Source: Eubacterium sp.
GTDB taxonomy: Bacteria; Bacillota; Clostridia; Oscillospirales; Acutalibacteraceae
NCBI GenBank assembly: GCA_029258375.1
Contig: JARHZA010000001.1
Span: 310,001 to 374,000, forward strand
Reading direction: 5' to 3'
Length of the DNA stretch: 64,000 bases
The translations under genes and the position numbers were made by a program. Below, in pieces: positions 17,777-30,683 of this stretch. A model generated the notes under the pieces. That model ran no database searches. It had not been told where the DNA came from and saw only the letters and a program-made list of their open reading frames with translations. How positions within the stretch are numbered: position 1 is the stretch's first letter; every line of letters begins with the position of its first letter.

Positions 17777-20002
17777 ATGGCATTAAATGAAATGCAACAA
17801 CAAGCGGTAATGTGTACAGAAGGTCCGCTTTTAATTCTTGCAGGTGCAGGCTCAGGCAAAACAACAGTTCTTGTAAATCGTGTTCAGCATATAATTGGCG
17901 ACGGACTTGCATTGCCTTGGCAGGTTCTTGCAATCACATTCACAAATAAAGCAGCAGGCGAGCTTAAAGAAAGACTTGTTAGAGCAGTTGGCGAAGAGGC
18001 TAATGATATTTGGGCTTTTACTTTTCACTCTTGTTGCACAAGAATATTAAGACGTTTTGGTGACCGTCTTGGATATAGCAGTCACTTTACAATATATGAT
18101 ACAGATGATCAAAAACGTGTGATGAAGCATTGCCAAAAATCACTTGGCTTAACTGATAAAATTCTTCATCATAAATCTATTTTAGGCGAAATAAGCACCG
18201 CAAAAGATAGCCTTATTGATGTTGAAGAGTACAAAGTGTCTTCTCAAAATGATTTTAGAAAAGCGAAAATAGCAGAATGTTACGAACTTTATCAAAAAGA
18301 ACTTAAAAAATCTGATGCAATGGACTTTGATGATATTATTTTTAACACAGTTAAACTTCTTCAAGAAAATTCAGATGTTCGTGAACTTTATCAAAATCAA
18401 TTCAAATACGTTATGGTAGATGAGTATCAAGATACTTCTCATGCACAGTATATGCTTGTTTCACTTCTTGCAGGTGGATATAAAAATATTTGCGTTGTAG
18501 GTGATGATGACCAAAGTATTTATCGCTTTAGAGGTGCAACAATTGAAAATATTCTTTCTTTTGAACAACAATATAAAAATGCAAAAGTAATAAGACTTGA
18601 GCAAAACTACCGTTCAACTCAAAATATTCTTGACGGTGCTAACGCAGTTATTGAAAACAACAAAAATAGAAAAGGTAAAAAGTTGTGGACTGCTGCTGGC
18701 GAAGGCGACAAAATTATACTTAATACAGTTGAAAACGAAATGAAAGAATCTGAATTTATTGCAGATGAAATTCTTAAAAATGTTAAGAATGGCAGAAAAA
18801 TGAGCGATCACGCAATTCTTTACAGAATGAATGCGCAGTCACGTAACCTTGAAATTACACTTACAAAAAGTGGTATACCTCACAAAATTATTGGTGGTAA
18901 CCGATTCTTTGATAGAAAAGAAATTAAAGATATTATCTCTTACTTTGCCGTTATCAATAATTCTGCCGATAATGTAAGACTTCAAAGAATTATAAATGTT
19001 CCAAAACGTGGAATAGGCGATACAATGTTTGCAAATGTTATTGAAATTGCAACAGGTCTTGGAATTTCTGCATTTGAAGTTTGCGAAAGAAGTGATGAGT
19101 TCCAAAAAACTTCTCGCTCAGCATCAAAACTTCAAGGTTTTGCAAATATGATTAAACATTTTCAATCTTGCCTTGAAGACGGAATGGCTCTTTCAGATTT
19201 ACTTCAAGAAATTCTTGATGAAACAAAGTATTTCTCTTATCTTGACGAAGATCCTGAATCAGCAGAAGACAGAAAAAACAACATTAGCGAACTTTCTTCA
19301 ATGTTCATCAAATATCAAGAAGAAGATGAAGATTTTGAACTTTCAGATTTCCTTGAAGATGTGGCACTTGTTTCAGATATTGACTCTTATAATGAAGATG
19401 ACGATTGCGTAGTTCTTATGACTCTTCACGCAGCAAAAGGTCTTGAGTTTCCAGTAGTATTTATCCCTGGTATGGAAGAGGGTATTTTCCCAGGAAATCA
19501 GGCAATTTATAGCGATGAAGACCTTGAAGAAGAAAGACGTCTTGCATATGTTGGTATTACTCGTGCAAAAGAACGATTATATCTTTTAAATGCACGTCAA
19601 CGTATGCTTTATGGTACAACTAACAGAAATATGGCATCACGTTTTATTCGTGAAATTCCAATTCACGTTACAGATGATATTACTGTTGATACATATATTC
19701 CAAGAGGAAATATCTCTACCTCAAGTGCATTTGGTGGCAAATCAAGTTCAATTGGTGCTTATAAAACAAGTTCTTCTTCTGCTCATAAGTTTGGTCAAGT
19801 TGGCGGTTCTTCTAAGCCAAAAGCAAGCACGGCAACTTCTGTTCAATATAGCACTGGTGACACTGTAAGACATAAAACTTTTGGCACAGGTGTAATTCTT
19901 TCAACTAACCCAATGGGTAACGATGTTCTTCTTGAAGTTGCATTTGACAGAGCAGGAACTAAAAAGCTTATGGCGAATTTTGCTAAACTTGAAAAAGTTT
20001 AA
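17777..20002 (+). CDS. pcrA: UvrD/PcrA-type ATP-dependent DNA helicase
   Basis: 741 residues, the usual PcrA length. Seen: Walker A AGAGSGKTT near residue 22, GDDDQSIYRFRGA (motif III region), LEQNYRST, VVFIPGMEEG and the C-terminal VGITRAKERLYLL motifs of superfamily 1 3'-5' helicases. The C-terminal tail ends in a Tudor-like VRHKTFGTGVILS segment typical of Gram-positive PcrA, used to contact RNA polymerase. Role: DNA repair, replication-transcription conflict and plasmid rolling-circle replication. Good ribosome site (AAAGGGGG) before ATG. Confidence 0.95.
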   Translation: MALNEMQQQAVMCTEGPLLILAGAGSGKTTVLVNRVQHIIGDGLALPWQVLAITFTNKAAGELKERLVRAVGEEANDIWAFTFHSCCTRILRRFGDRLGYSSHFTIYDTDDQKRVMKHCQKSLGLTDKILHHKSILGEISTAKDSLIDVEEYKVSSQNDFRKAKIAECYELYQKELKKSDAMDFDDIIFNTVKLLQENSDVRELYQNQFKYVMVDEYQDTSHAQYMLVSLLAGGYKNICVVGDDDQSIYRFRGATIENILSFEQQYKNAKVIRLEQNYRSTQNILDGANAVIENNKNRKGKKLWTAAGEGDKIILNTVENEMKESEFIADEILKNVKNGRKMSDHAILYRMNAQSRNLEITLTKSGIPHKIIGGNRFFDRKEIKDIISYFAVINNSADNVRLQRIINVPKRGIGDTMFANVIEIATGLGISAFEVCERSDEFQKTSRSASKLQGFANMIKHFQSCLEDGMALSDLLQEILDETKYFSYLDEDPESAEDRKNNISELSSMFIKYQEEDEDFELSDFLEDVALVSDIDSYNEDDDCVVLMTLHAAKGLEFPVVFIPGMEEGIFPGNQAIYSDEDLEEERRLAYVGITRAKERLYLLNARQRMLYGTTNRNMASRFIREIPIHVTDDITVDTYIPRGNISTSSAFGGKSSSIGAYKTSSSSAHKFGQVGGSSKPKASTATSVQYSTGDTVRHKTFGTGVILSTNPMGNDVLLEVAFDRAGTKKLMANFAKLEKV

Positions 20003-20024
20003 TTTTCTATTAAAAAACATAAAT

Positions 20025-20056
20025 AAAAAAGCGATGAGATTTTCTCATCGCTTTTT
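20025..20056. terminator. Bidirectional terminator between pcrA and secA
   Basis: GCGATGAGA pairs with TCTCATCGC, flanked by an A-run on the left and a T-run on the right, so it can stop transcription from both convergent genes. Confidence 0.9.
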
Positions 20057-20077
20057 GTTTTGCAATATTTTAGAAAA

Positions 20078-22834
20078 TTACTTATTTTCTTTTTCTGCAA
20101 GTTTTTCTGGAGAACCACAGCACTTTTTGTATTTCTTTCCGCTACCACAAGGGCAAGGATCGTTAGGGCCTACTTTTTTACCTTTTCTTACAGGTGCTTG
20201 TTTAACTGTGTCATCGCCACCAGAAGTTGATGTTTCTTTTACAACTGCTTTTCTTTCAACGTCTTCTTTGCGTCTTGGAACAAGTGTTAACATCATCATA
20301 ACTGTGTTTTCACGAATTGTTGCAGTCATTTCATCAAACATATCGTATGATTCCATACGGAAAGCAACAACTGGATCTTGTTGAGCATAAGAACGAAGAT
20401 GAATACCTTCTTTAAGGTTATCCATAGCGTCAATATGATCCATCCATAAAGAGTCAACATTACGAAGAAGAACCATTCTTTCAAGTTCGCTATAAAGTTC
20501 GTCACCAAGTTGTTCTCTCTTATCGTTAAGAATCTTTGCTCCACGTTCTTGAAGAGTGCTAATGATTCCGTCAACTGTAAGTAAATCTATATCGTTGAAG
20601 TCATCATCATCAATAAGAATACCTTTGTATTTTTCTTTAAGACCAGCTAAGTTCCAGTCTTTCTTAACTGAATCGCCAGCACAGTAAGTGTTTACATTTT
20701 CTTCAATGCTTGTGTTGAGCATATTAAGAATCTTGTCTGTTAAATCAATTCCATCAAGAACCATATCACGTTGTTTATAAATAAGTTCACGTTGGCGGTT
20801 CATAACATCGTCATATTGAAGTGTATTCTTACGAATACCAAAGTTTCTGCCTTCAACTTTCTTTTGTGATGATTCAACAGTTTTTGTAATCATCTTGCTT
20901 TCAATAGGCATTGTTTCGTCATCAGTAAGTCTGCTCATAATCATCTGCATTCTTTCGCCACCGAATAAACGCATAAGGTCATCTTCAAGTGAAAGATAGA
21001 ATTGAGATGCACCAGGGTCACCTTGACGTCCTGAACGACCACGTAACTGGTTGTCGATACGGCGTGAATCGTGACGCTCTGTACCAAGAATGAAAAGACC
21101 ACCTGCTTCTCTAACTTTGTCTGCTTCGTCTTTGATTTGTTCTTTGTACTTTGCTTCAAGTTCTTTGAACTTTTCACGAGCATCAAGAATTTCTTGGTTA
21201 TCTGTTTCTGCAAAACCTGTTGCTTCTGCAATAAGTTCGTCAGAATATTTTAATCTTCTCATCTCGGCAGTAGCAAGGAATTCTGCGTTACCACCAAGCA
21301 TAATATCAGTACCACGGCCTGCCATGTTAGTTGCAATTGTAACTGCACCAAATTTACCGGCTTGGGCAATTATTTCTGCTTCTCTTTCGTGGTTCTTTGC
21401 GTTAAGAACATTATGAGGAATATGTTCTTTTTTAAGCATTTTTGAAAGAAGTTCACTTTTTTCAATGCTAATAGTACCAACAAGGATTGGTTGACCTTTT
21501 TCGTGGCACTTTTTAATTTGTTCAATAGCATTTATATATTTGCCACGTTCAGTTTGGAAAATAACATCTGGTAAGTCTTTACGAAGAAGTGGCTTGTTTG
21601 TTGGAATTTCAACAACATCAAGTTTATAAATTTCGTTAAATTCTGCTGATTCAGTAGAAGCAGTACCAGTCATACCAGAAAGTTTTTTGTATAAACGGAA
21701 GAAGTTTTGGAATGTGATTGTAGCAAGAGTTTTGCTTTCGTGCTCAACCTTAACGCCTTCTTTTGCCTCAATAGCTTGGTGAAGACCGTCATTGTAACGA
21801 CGACCGAGCATAATACGACCAGTGAATTCATCAACAATAAGAACTTGACCGGCTTTTACAACATAGTCAATATCACGGCGCATAACACCTTGTGCTTTGA
21901 TTGCTTGGTTAATATGGTGAAGAAGAGTTGTGTTTTCCATATCCATAAGGTTTTCAACACCAAAACGTTCTTCAGCCTTTTTAACACCGCTTTGTGTAAG
22001 AGTAGCAGTTCTTGCTTTTTCATCAACTACATAGTCGCCGTCATACATTTCTTCTGTATCTTGCTTTTCGTCCATTTGGGCAACTTTGTCCATTTTAAGA
22101 GATTTAGCAAAATCGTTGGCTTGTCTATATAAATCAGTTGATTGTTCGCCTTTACCACTAATGATAAGAGGAGTACGAGCCTCATCGATAAGGATTGAGT
22201 CAACTTCATCGACGATTGCAAAATTGTGTCCTCTTTGAACCTTTTGAGATTTATACTGAACCATATTATCACGAAGGTAGTCAAATCCCATTTCGTTATT
22301 TGTACCATATGTGATGTCGCAAGCGTAAGCTTCTTGACGTTCAGCATTGTTTTTTTCGTGTATAATAAGACCTGTTGAAAGTCCAAGGAAACGATAAAGT
22401 TTGCCCATCCATTCACAGTCACGTTTTGCAAGGTAATCATTAACTGTAACAATGTGAACACCGTTTCCTGTAAGTGCGTTTAAGTATGCAGGAAGGGTAG
22501 CAACAAGTGTTTTACCTTCACCAGTTTTCATTTCGGCAATTCTACCTTGATGAAGAACGATACCACCAATAACTTGAACTGGGAAATGTTTCATTCCAAG
22601 CACACGCCAAGCTGCTTCACGGCAAACCGCAAAAGCATCAGGAAGAATATCGTCAAGTGTTTCGCCATTAGCAAGTCTTCCTTTAAGGATTTCTGTTTGA
22701 GAAGTTAACTCTTTATCGCTCATTGGCTGATATTTGCTTTCAAGTTCAAGAACCTTGTCAGCAGTTTTTTTAACTCTCTTAACTTCCTTTTTAGAATAGT
22801 CACCAAAAATAGCTGTAAGAAATTTATTTGCCAT
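20078..22834 (-). CDS. secA: Preprotein translocase ATPase SecA
   Basis: 918 residues. Seen: the DEAD-motor Walker A in KTGEGKT, motif [30 protein letters not shown], and the C-terminal zinc-binding SEC-C motif [13 protein letters not shown]. It drives secretory proteins through SecYEG and, with SecB or lipids, docks through its zinc tail. It is longer than Bacillus SecA because of the linker before the zinc tail. It is a single-gene unit; GAGGTGA lies before its ATG. Confidence 0.97.
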   Translation of the reverse strand: MANKFLTAIFGDYSKKEVKRVKKTADKVLELESKYQPMSDKELTSQTEILKGRLANGETLDDILPDAFAVCREAAWRVLGMKHFPVQVIGGIVLHQGRIAEMKTGEGKTLVATLPAYLNALTGNGVHIVTVNDYLAKRDCEWMGKLYRFLGLSTGLIIHEKNNAERQEAYACDITYGTNNEMGFDYLRDNMVQYKSQKVQRGHNFAIVDEVDSILIDEARTPLIISGKGEQSTDLYRQANDFAKSLKMDKVAQMDEKQDTEEMYDGDYVVDEKARTATLTQSGVKKAEERFGVENLMDMENTTLLHHINQAIKAQGVMRRDIDYVVKAGQVLIVDEFTGRIMLGRRYNDGLHQAIEAKEGVKVEHESKTLATITFQNFFRLYKKLSGMTGTASTESAEFNEIYKLDVVEIPTNKPLLRKDLPDVIFQTERGKYINAIEQIKKCHEKGQPILVGTISIEKSELLSKMLKKEHIPHNVLNAKNHEREAEIIAQAGKFGAVTIATNMAGRGTDIMLGGNAEFLATAEMRRLKYSDELIAEATGFAETDNQEILDAREKFKELEAKYKEQIKDEADKVREAGGLFILGTERHDSRRIDNQLRGRSGRQGDPGASQFYLSLEDDLMRLFGGERMQMIMSRLTDDETMPIESKMITKTVESSQKKVEGRNFGIRKNTLQYDDVMNRQRELIYKQRDMVLDGIDLTDKILNMLNTSIEENVNTYCAGDSVKKDWNLAGLKEKYKGILIDDDDFNDIDLLTVDGIISTLQERGAKILNDKREQLGDELYSELERMVLLRNVDSLWMDHIDAMDNLKEGIHLRSYAQQDPVVAFRMESYDMFDEMTATIRENTVMMMLTLVPRRKEDVERKAVVKETSTSGGDDTVKQAPVRKGKKVGPNDPCPCGSGKKYKKCCGSPEKLAEKENK

Positions 22835-23168
22835 TATTTCACCTCAATAGTGTTATTTGTAAAAATTTAACTTATATATGATAACATAAATATTATAATA
22901 TGTCTATAATATGTCAATCGAATAATATATTTTGTTTTTTCTGTTTTTTTTATTTAATCACAAAAAACAATTTGTCAAAAGTTATATTGTGTAAAATATT
23001 TTTCTTTTGCATTTCAAAAACTGTTATAAAATCAACCAAAGTGTAAAAAAATAAATTGCTTTATTTTTAAAAAATATTAAATTTTATCCCTCTAAATTGT
23101 CATTATAGCCATAATTATTTTTAATAATAAGAAAAAATATATTAAAAGTCAATAATTAAAATAAGTTT

Positions 23169-23212
23169 ACAATGGTTAAAATAATATGACAATAGTTAAA
23201 ATGTGGTTAAAA
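23169..23212 (+). repeat. Direct repeats upstream of the cyclase promoter
   Basis: ACAATGGTTAAAAT (23169-23182) and ACAATAGTTAAAAT (23189-23202) recur with a 20-bp period. A third GGTTAAAA core (23205-23212) is 11 bp further on. The spacings of about two and one helical turns, ending 3 bp before the -35, suggest a regulator or UP-element site on one face of the helix. Confidence 0.5.
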
Positions 23213-23215
23213 AAA

Positions 23216-23244
23216 TTGCATATTAAAATACTGTATGATATAAT
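23216..23244 (+). promoter_or_regulatory. Promoter of the cyclase/sugar transferase genes
   Basis: TTGCAT (23216-23221) and a perfect TATAAT (23239-23244) are separated by 17 bp. Transcription should begin near 23251. Confidence 0.7.
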
Positions 23245-23284
23245 ACATTGAAATTATGCACACTGTGTTGATATGGGGAATAAT

Positions 23285-23881
23285 ATGAAAATTTACGATA
23301 TTTCAACGGATGTTTTAAAAACACCAGTTTATCCGGGCGATTCCTTACCATCAATTAAAGTTGTAAATAGTATCAAAAATGGCGATGAATATAATCTTTC
23401 AGACATAGCAATGTGTTTACACACGGGTGCACATATTGATGCGCCCTTTCATTTTTTGCAAAATGGTAAAACGATTGAGGAACTGCCACTTCAAAGTTTT
23501 GTTGGCAGTTGTGTTGTAAAAACAGCAAAAAGTAAAATAACTGCCGAATGGGTAAATAATAATTTGCCACTAAATTGCGAAAGACTACTAATAAAAAGTT
23601 GTGGCAAAGAGTTTCTTACTGATGATGCGGTTTTAGAATTGTGCAATAAAAACATTAAACTTGTTGGCATTGATTCACTTTCTGTTGCGCCAGAAGAAAA
23701 TGAAAGTTCTATACATTGTGAACTTATGAAAAATAACATTTCAATTCTTGAGGGAATTGACTTAAATGAAATTAAAGACGGCGAATATTTTTTAGTAGCC
23801 GCACCAATAAAAATAGGAGGTGCCGAAGCGGCACCGTGCAGAGCCTTTTTAATTAAAGGTATCATTGTAACGGAAGAGTAA
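23285..23881 (+). CDS. Cyclase family protein (kynurenine formamidase-like metal hydrolase)
   Basis: 198 residues. Seen: the family metal-binding motif HTGAHIDAPFHF (HxGxHxDxPxH), and a conserved glutamate-containing segment near the C-terminus (GAEAAPCRAF). Known members hydrolyse N-formylkynurenine, cyclic amides or polyketide precursors and use zinc or manganese. No tryptophan-degradation genes are near, so kynurenine is unlikely to be its main substrate. GGGG 6 nt upstream supports the start at 23285. The next gene starts 2 nt after its stop. Confidence 0.82.
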   Translation: MKIYDISTDVLKTPVYPGDSLPSIKVVNSIKNGDEYNLSDIAMCLHTGAHIDAPFHFLQNGKTIEELPLQSFVGSCVVKTAKSKITAEWVNNNLPLNCERLLIKSCGKEFLTDDAVLELCNKNIKLVGIDSLSVAPEENESSIHCELMKNNISILEGIDLNEIKDGEYFLVAAPIKIGGAEAAPCRAFLIKGIIVTEE

Positions 23882-23883
23882 TT

Positions 23884-24510
23884 ATGAATTCTATAAAATC
23901 ATTTTTTAAGAAGTGGTTTGCACCTATAAAATTTAAAAGATTATTTGATATTATTGTATCTTTTTGTTCTCTTGTAGTGCTATCTCCACTATTTCTTGTA
24001 ATTTGTATTATCAACTATATCACACCTGACACAAGTGTGTTTTTTAGTCACGAAAGGCGTGGAAGATGTGGTAAACCGTTTAAGATTTATAAATTCCAAA
24101 CTATGAGAAATAATACACCTAACTGTGCAACAGGCGAACTCGAAAATCCAGAACAATATATAACAAAGTTTGGCAAGTTTCTTCGCAAAACAAGCCTTGA
24201 TGAATTGCCACAACTTTGGAACATTTTAAAAGGTGATATGAGTTTTGTTGGGCCAAGACCTCTTATTTCCAGTGAAATTAGAGCACATAGAATGAGACTT
24301 GAATATGGAGTTTATCGCTTTAGACCAGGTCTTACAGGTCTTGCTCAAATTAAAGGAAGAGATAGTATATCTCTTATGAAAAAAATGAAATACGATAAGC
24401 TTTATTGTGATAACTGGAGTCTAAAACTTGATATTGTTATTTTCTTGCAGTCTTTTGGTGTTTGTATAAGACAAGAAGGATTCCACGAAGGTATGTATCA
24501 CAGAAGATAA
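23884..24510 (+). CDS. Undecaprenyl-phosphate sugar phosphotransferase (WcaJ/PglC-like)
   Basis: 208 residues: one N-terminal membrane hairpin (about 20-45), then the bacterial sugar transferase domain with KTSLDELPQLWNILKGDMS and GPRPL motifs and the RPGLTGLAQI segment. It transfers a sugar-1-phosphate to undecaprenyl phosphate at the inner membrane face, the first step of glycan or capsule assembly. It is the short, catalytic-only form; a long polytopic homologue is at 50005-51516. Translation is coupled to the upstream cyclase gene. No other glycan genes adjoin it. Confidence 0.9.
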   Translation: MNSIKSFFKKWFAPIKFKRLFDIIVSFCSLVVLSPLFLVICIINYITPDTSVFFSHERRGRCGKPFKIYKFQTMRNNTPNCATGELENPEQYITKFGKFLRKTSLDELPQLWNILKGDMSFVGPRPLISSEIRAHRMRLEYGVYRFRPGLTGLAQIKGRDSISLMKKMKYDKLYCDNWSLKLDIVIFLQSFGVCIRQEGFHEGMYHRR

Positions 24511-24534
24511 TTGTTTCCGTTTAATTATAATTAG

Positions 24535-27636
<3,102 letters not shown>

Positions 27637-27745
27637 ATATTTCTGTTTAAAATAATAAATAATTACTTAGGAGTATATTGGTAAAAATATAGTCGTAATA
27701 TCATAAAGAGATAGTACAATAATTATAAAGAAATAATTATTATTC

Positions 27746-27774
27746 TTGACTTTTGAATTTAAAGAGATTATATT
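27746..27774 (+). promoter_or_regulatory. Promoter of the radical SAM gene
   Basis: TTGACT (27746-27751) and TATATT (27769-27774) are 17 bp apart. The predicted start near 27781 falls at the first arm of the inverted repeat described separately, leaving a 5' leader of about 100 nt. Confidence 0.65.
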
Positions 27775-27779
27775 TATCC

Positions 27780-27816
27780 ATATATTGTTATTGTAATTCT
27801 GTCTATAACAATATAT
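27780..27816. repeat. Perfect 12-bp inverted repeat at the radical SAM transcription start
   Basis: ATATATTGTTAT (27780-27791) and ATAACAATATAT (27805-27816) flank a 13-nt spacer. In DNA it could be a repressor operator; in RNA it would form a 5'-end stem-loop. No U-tract follows, so it is not a terminator. Confidence 0.6.
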
Positions 27817-27880
27817 TAGCTGTTAAAATAAATTTATAAACTTCAACAGTTTAAATACGATAAGAGGGAAAATATATATT

Positions 27881-29311
27881 ATGAAAACTTTAAAAGAAAC
27901 TGCAATGACAATTGCCGTTAAAGAAGCAGTAAAATATGCAAGAAAAGATTTTGATGCAAATGCACCTAAGATTCTTTCATTACTTGAAAAAGCAGACGTT
28001 AAAAAAGTTAACAGAAGCACTTATGCAGGACTTCACAAAGTTCTTAACGATCCAACAAACAACTGGATGCAGTTTGCAAGAACTCTTGTTTGTGAAACTA
28101 ATGTAGATGTGCTCAATAAATTGATTCCACCTCTTATGAATGTTGCAATCAATAGTTACTCAATCCGTATGCAATCTATTGAAAAATATGGTTGTAACGT
28201 GCCTTGGGCTATTCTTATGGACCCTACCGCAGCTTGTAACCTTCACTGCAAAGGTTGTTGGGCTGCTGAATATGGTAAGTCAAGCCAACTTTCATACGAT
28301 GATCTTACAAGAATTATCACACAGGGTAAAGAACTTGGTACATTTATGTATCTTTACACCGGTGGCGAACCTACAATGAGAAGAGCAGACCTTATGCGTA
28401 TCTGCCGTGAAAATCCAGACTGTATCTTTATGAGTTTCACAAATGGTACTCTTATTGATGATAGTTTTGCAGATGAAATTGGCGAAGTAGGTAACTTCTT
28501 CCCAGCATTCTCAATCGAAGGTCACGAAGAAGAAAATGACTTCCGTCGTGGCGATGGTACTTATGCAAAATGTACTGCTGCTATGAAACGCCTTAAAGAT
28601 CGTGGTATTCCTTTTGGTGCATCACTTTGCTACACAAGCAAAAATACAGATCTTTTATCATCAGATGAATATATGGACTGGCTTATTGACCAAGGTGTAA
28701 GATTTGCTTGGTTCTTTACATATATGCCAATCGGTAATGGTGCTGTAACAGACCTTATGGTATCTCCAGAACAACGTGCAACTATGTACAAAAAGATGCA
28801 CGAATGGCGTAAGACAAAGCCTATCTTTGCTCTTGATTTCTGGAACGATGGTGAATATGTTCAGGGTTGTATTGCTGGTGGTCGTCACTACTTCCACATC
28901 AACTCAAATGGTGACTGCGAACCTTGCGCATTTGTTCACTACTCAAATGTAAACATTAAAGAATGTTCTGTTCTTGAAGCTCTTCAAAGCCCACTCTTTA
29001 TGGCTTACAAAAAGAATCAGCCATTCAACAACAATATGCTTCGTCCGTGCCCAGTTCTTGATAACCCTGGTGCTATTAGTAAAATGGTTAACGAAACAGG
29101 TGCTTATTCAACAGAAATGCTTGCTCCAGAAACAGCAAACCAACTCTTTGATAAAACTATTGAAGCAGCAAAAGCTTGGAAAGTTAAGGCAGATGAACTC
29201 TTTGACCGTGATGAATATATTAGCAAGCACGTTAAAGACGAAAATATGTACAACTTTGAAAAGACTGACGAAGAAAGAGATTTCTCTGAATTCGAAAAGA
29301 CTGAAGACTAA
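27881..29311 (+). CDS. Radical SAM protein with C-terminal cysteine (SPASM-like) domain
   Basis: 476 residues. Seen: the [4Fe-4S] motif CNLHCKGC (119-126), a YTGGEP glycine-rich SAM-binding motif, and later cysteines in GCIAGG, CEPC and RPCP that fit an auxiliary cluster domain. There is an N-terminal helical extension of about 100 residues before the core. It is a single-gene unit with its own promoter. Related Clostridia proteins are widespread and mostly uncharacterised; peptide modification, lipid or cofactor chemistry are all possible. No precursor peptide is visible next to it. Confidence 0.85.
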   Translation: MKTLKETAMTIAVKEAVKYARKDFDANAPKILSLLEKADVKKVNRSTYAGLHKVLNDPTNNWMQFARTLVCETNVDVLNKLIPPLMNVAINSYSIRMQSIEKYGCNVPWAILMDPTAACNLHCKGCWAAEYGKSSQLSYDDLTRIITQGKELGTFMYLYTGGEPTMRRADLMRICRENPDCIFMSFTNGTLIDDSFADEIGEVGNFFPAFSIEGHEEENDFRRGDGTYAKCTAAMKRLKDRGIPFGASLCYTSKNTDLLSSDEYMDWLIDQGVRFAWFFTYMPIGNGAVTDLMVSPEQRATMYKKMHEWRKTKPIFALDFWNDGEYVQGCIAGGRHYFHINSNGDCEPCAFVHYSNVNIKECSVLEALQSPLFMAYKKNQPFNNNMLRPCPVLDNPGAISKMVNETGAYSTEMLAPETANQLFDKTIEAAKAWKVKADELFDRDEYISKHVKDENMYNFEKTDEERDFSEFEKTED

Positions 29312-29332
29312 TTTATATAATTATAAAGTTAA

Positions 29333-29354
29333 GGGCGTGTCTAACGGCACGCCC
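29333..29354 (+). terminator. Probable terminator after the radical SAM gene
   Basis: GGGCGTG pairs with CACGCCC across an 8-nt loop. The following tract is only partly U-rich, so termination may be incomplete. Confidence 0.6.
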
Positions 29355-29417
29355 ATAAAACTATTTTAGGCAAAATAATTTAATTGTTTAATTTATATTT
29401 TTTTAAGGAGAACTTTT

Positions 29418-30683
29418 ATGGATAGTGAGTCTGCCCGACTTATAATTTTAATGGCAATACTTGTTCTTTTTAGTGCGTTTTTCTCTTCTGCTGAAACTGC
29501 ATTTTCATCGCTTAACAAAGTTAAACTTAAATCTATGATGACAAATGAAAGAAAAAGTAAAAGAATTAAAAAAACAATTACACTTTCAGAACAATACGAT
29601 GTTGTTTTATCAACAATTCTTATAGGTAATAATATCGTTAATATTGCGTGCACCTCAATAGCAACACTTGTTTTTACAGGTTTTTTTGGCGAAAATCTTG
29701 GAACAACACTTTCAACTATTGTTATGACAATAATTGTTCTTATTTTTGGAGAGGTTACACCAAAGCAAATTGCTAAAGAAAAAGCAGAAAACTATGCAAT
29801 TCTTGTTACACCAATAGTTAAATTCTTTATAGTTATTTTTAGCCCTTTAAATATGTTCTTTAGAGGTTGGACAAAACTTTTAAATAAACTTTTTGGACTT
29901 GGAAAAGTGGATACAATAACAGAAGAAGAACTTAAAACCTATGTTGATGAGGCTCAAACTGGTGGAGAAATAGATGAAAACGAATCAAGGCTTATTCGTT
30001 CTTCAATAGAATTTGATGATATTGATGTTTGGGATATTATAACTCCTCGAGTTGATGTTGAGGCAGTTGATAAATATGCTTCTTTTGAAGAAATTGAAAA
30101 AGTTTTTAAAGAAAAGAACTTTAGTAGACTTCCTGTTTATATTGGAGATATAGACCATATTGTTGGTTTAATTCATCATCGTGATTTTGAGGCCGCAAGA
30201 GATAGAAATTTAAAATCTTTAAGAACTATTTTAAAGCCTGTTCCAACAGTATCACCAGATACAAAAATATCTAAAGTTATGAGAATTTTGCAAAAGAGCA
30301 AAACTCATCTTGCAATAGTAGTTGATGAATTTGGTGGCACAGAGGGTATAGTTACTCTTGAAGATATTTTGGAAGAACTTGTGGGCGAAATATGGGATGA
30401 ACACGACGAAGTATCTGTTGATATTGAAGAAGTTTCTGAAAATGAATATCTTGTAGATGGTTCATCATCTCTTGAAGATTTTTTTGAGTTTTTTGGTATT
30501 CAAAAAATAGAAAATGAAGTTTCAACTGTAAATGGTTGGGTTATGATGAATTTGGAAAAAATCCCAGAAAAAGGCGATAAATTCCAATTTGAAAATCTTA
30601 GTGTAGAAGTTTTATCGGTAGACGGTAAACGAGCAGACAAAATAAAAATTATAGTAGAGGGAAAAGAAGATGTTTCTGAATAA
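29418..30683 (+). CDS. CNNM/CorC-HlyC family membrane protein (hemolysin-like)
   Basis: 421 residues: a CNNM membrane domain (about 5-190, four hydrophobic stretches, SSAETAFSSL near the start), a pair of CBS domains (about 205-330, with TPRVDVEAV and VDEFGGTEGIVTLEDI), and a C-terminal CorC/HlyC domain (about 345-420). Homologues transport or regulate magnesium and other divalent cations; the hemolysin label is historical. AAGGAG precedes its ATG. Its end overlaps the pth start by 14 nt, so the genes are cotranscribed. Confidence 0.9.
   Translation: MDSESARLIILMAILVLFSAFFSSAETAFSSLNKVKLKSMMTNERKSKRIKKTITLSEQYDVVLSTILIGNNIVNIACTSIATLVFTGFFGENLGTTLSTIVMTIIVLIFGEVTPKQIAKEKAENYAILVTPIVKFFIVIFSPLNMFFRGWTKLLNKLFGLGKVDTITEEELKTYVDEAQTGGEIDENESRLIRSSIEFDDIDVWDIITPRVDVEAVDKYASFEEIEKVFKEKNFSRLPVYIGDIDHIVGLIHHRDFEAARDRNLKSLRTILKPVPTVSPDTKISKVMRILQKSKTHLAIVVDEFGGTEGIVTLEDILEELVGEIWDEHDEVSVDIEEVSENEYLVDGSSSLEDFFEFFGIQKIENEVSTVNGWVMMNLEKIPEKGDKFQFENLSVEVLSVDGKRADKIKIIVEGKEDVSE

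Larger units (their letters stand above)
22835..23284. other. Divergent AT-rich region between secA and the cyclase gene
   Basis: 450 bp without a gene. For secA there is a possible minus-strand promoter, TTGACA (22917-22912) with TAATAT 16 bp away (22895-22890). For the cyclase there is a good promoter at 23216-23244 with repeats just upstream. The middle, 22920-23160, is A/T-rich with no recognisable element. Confidence 0.55.
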
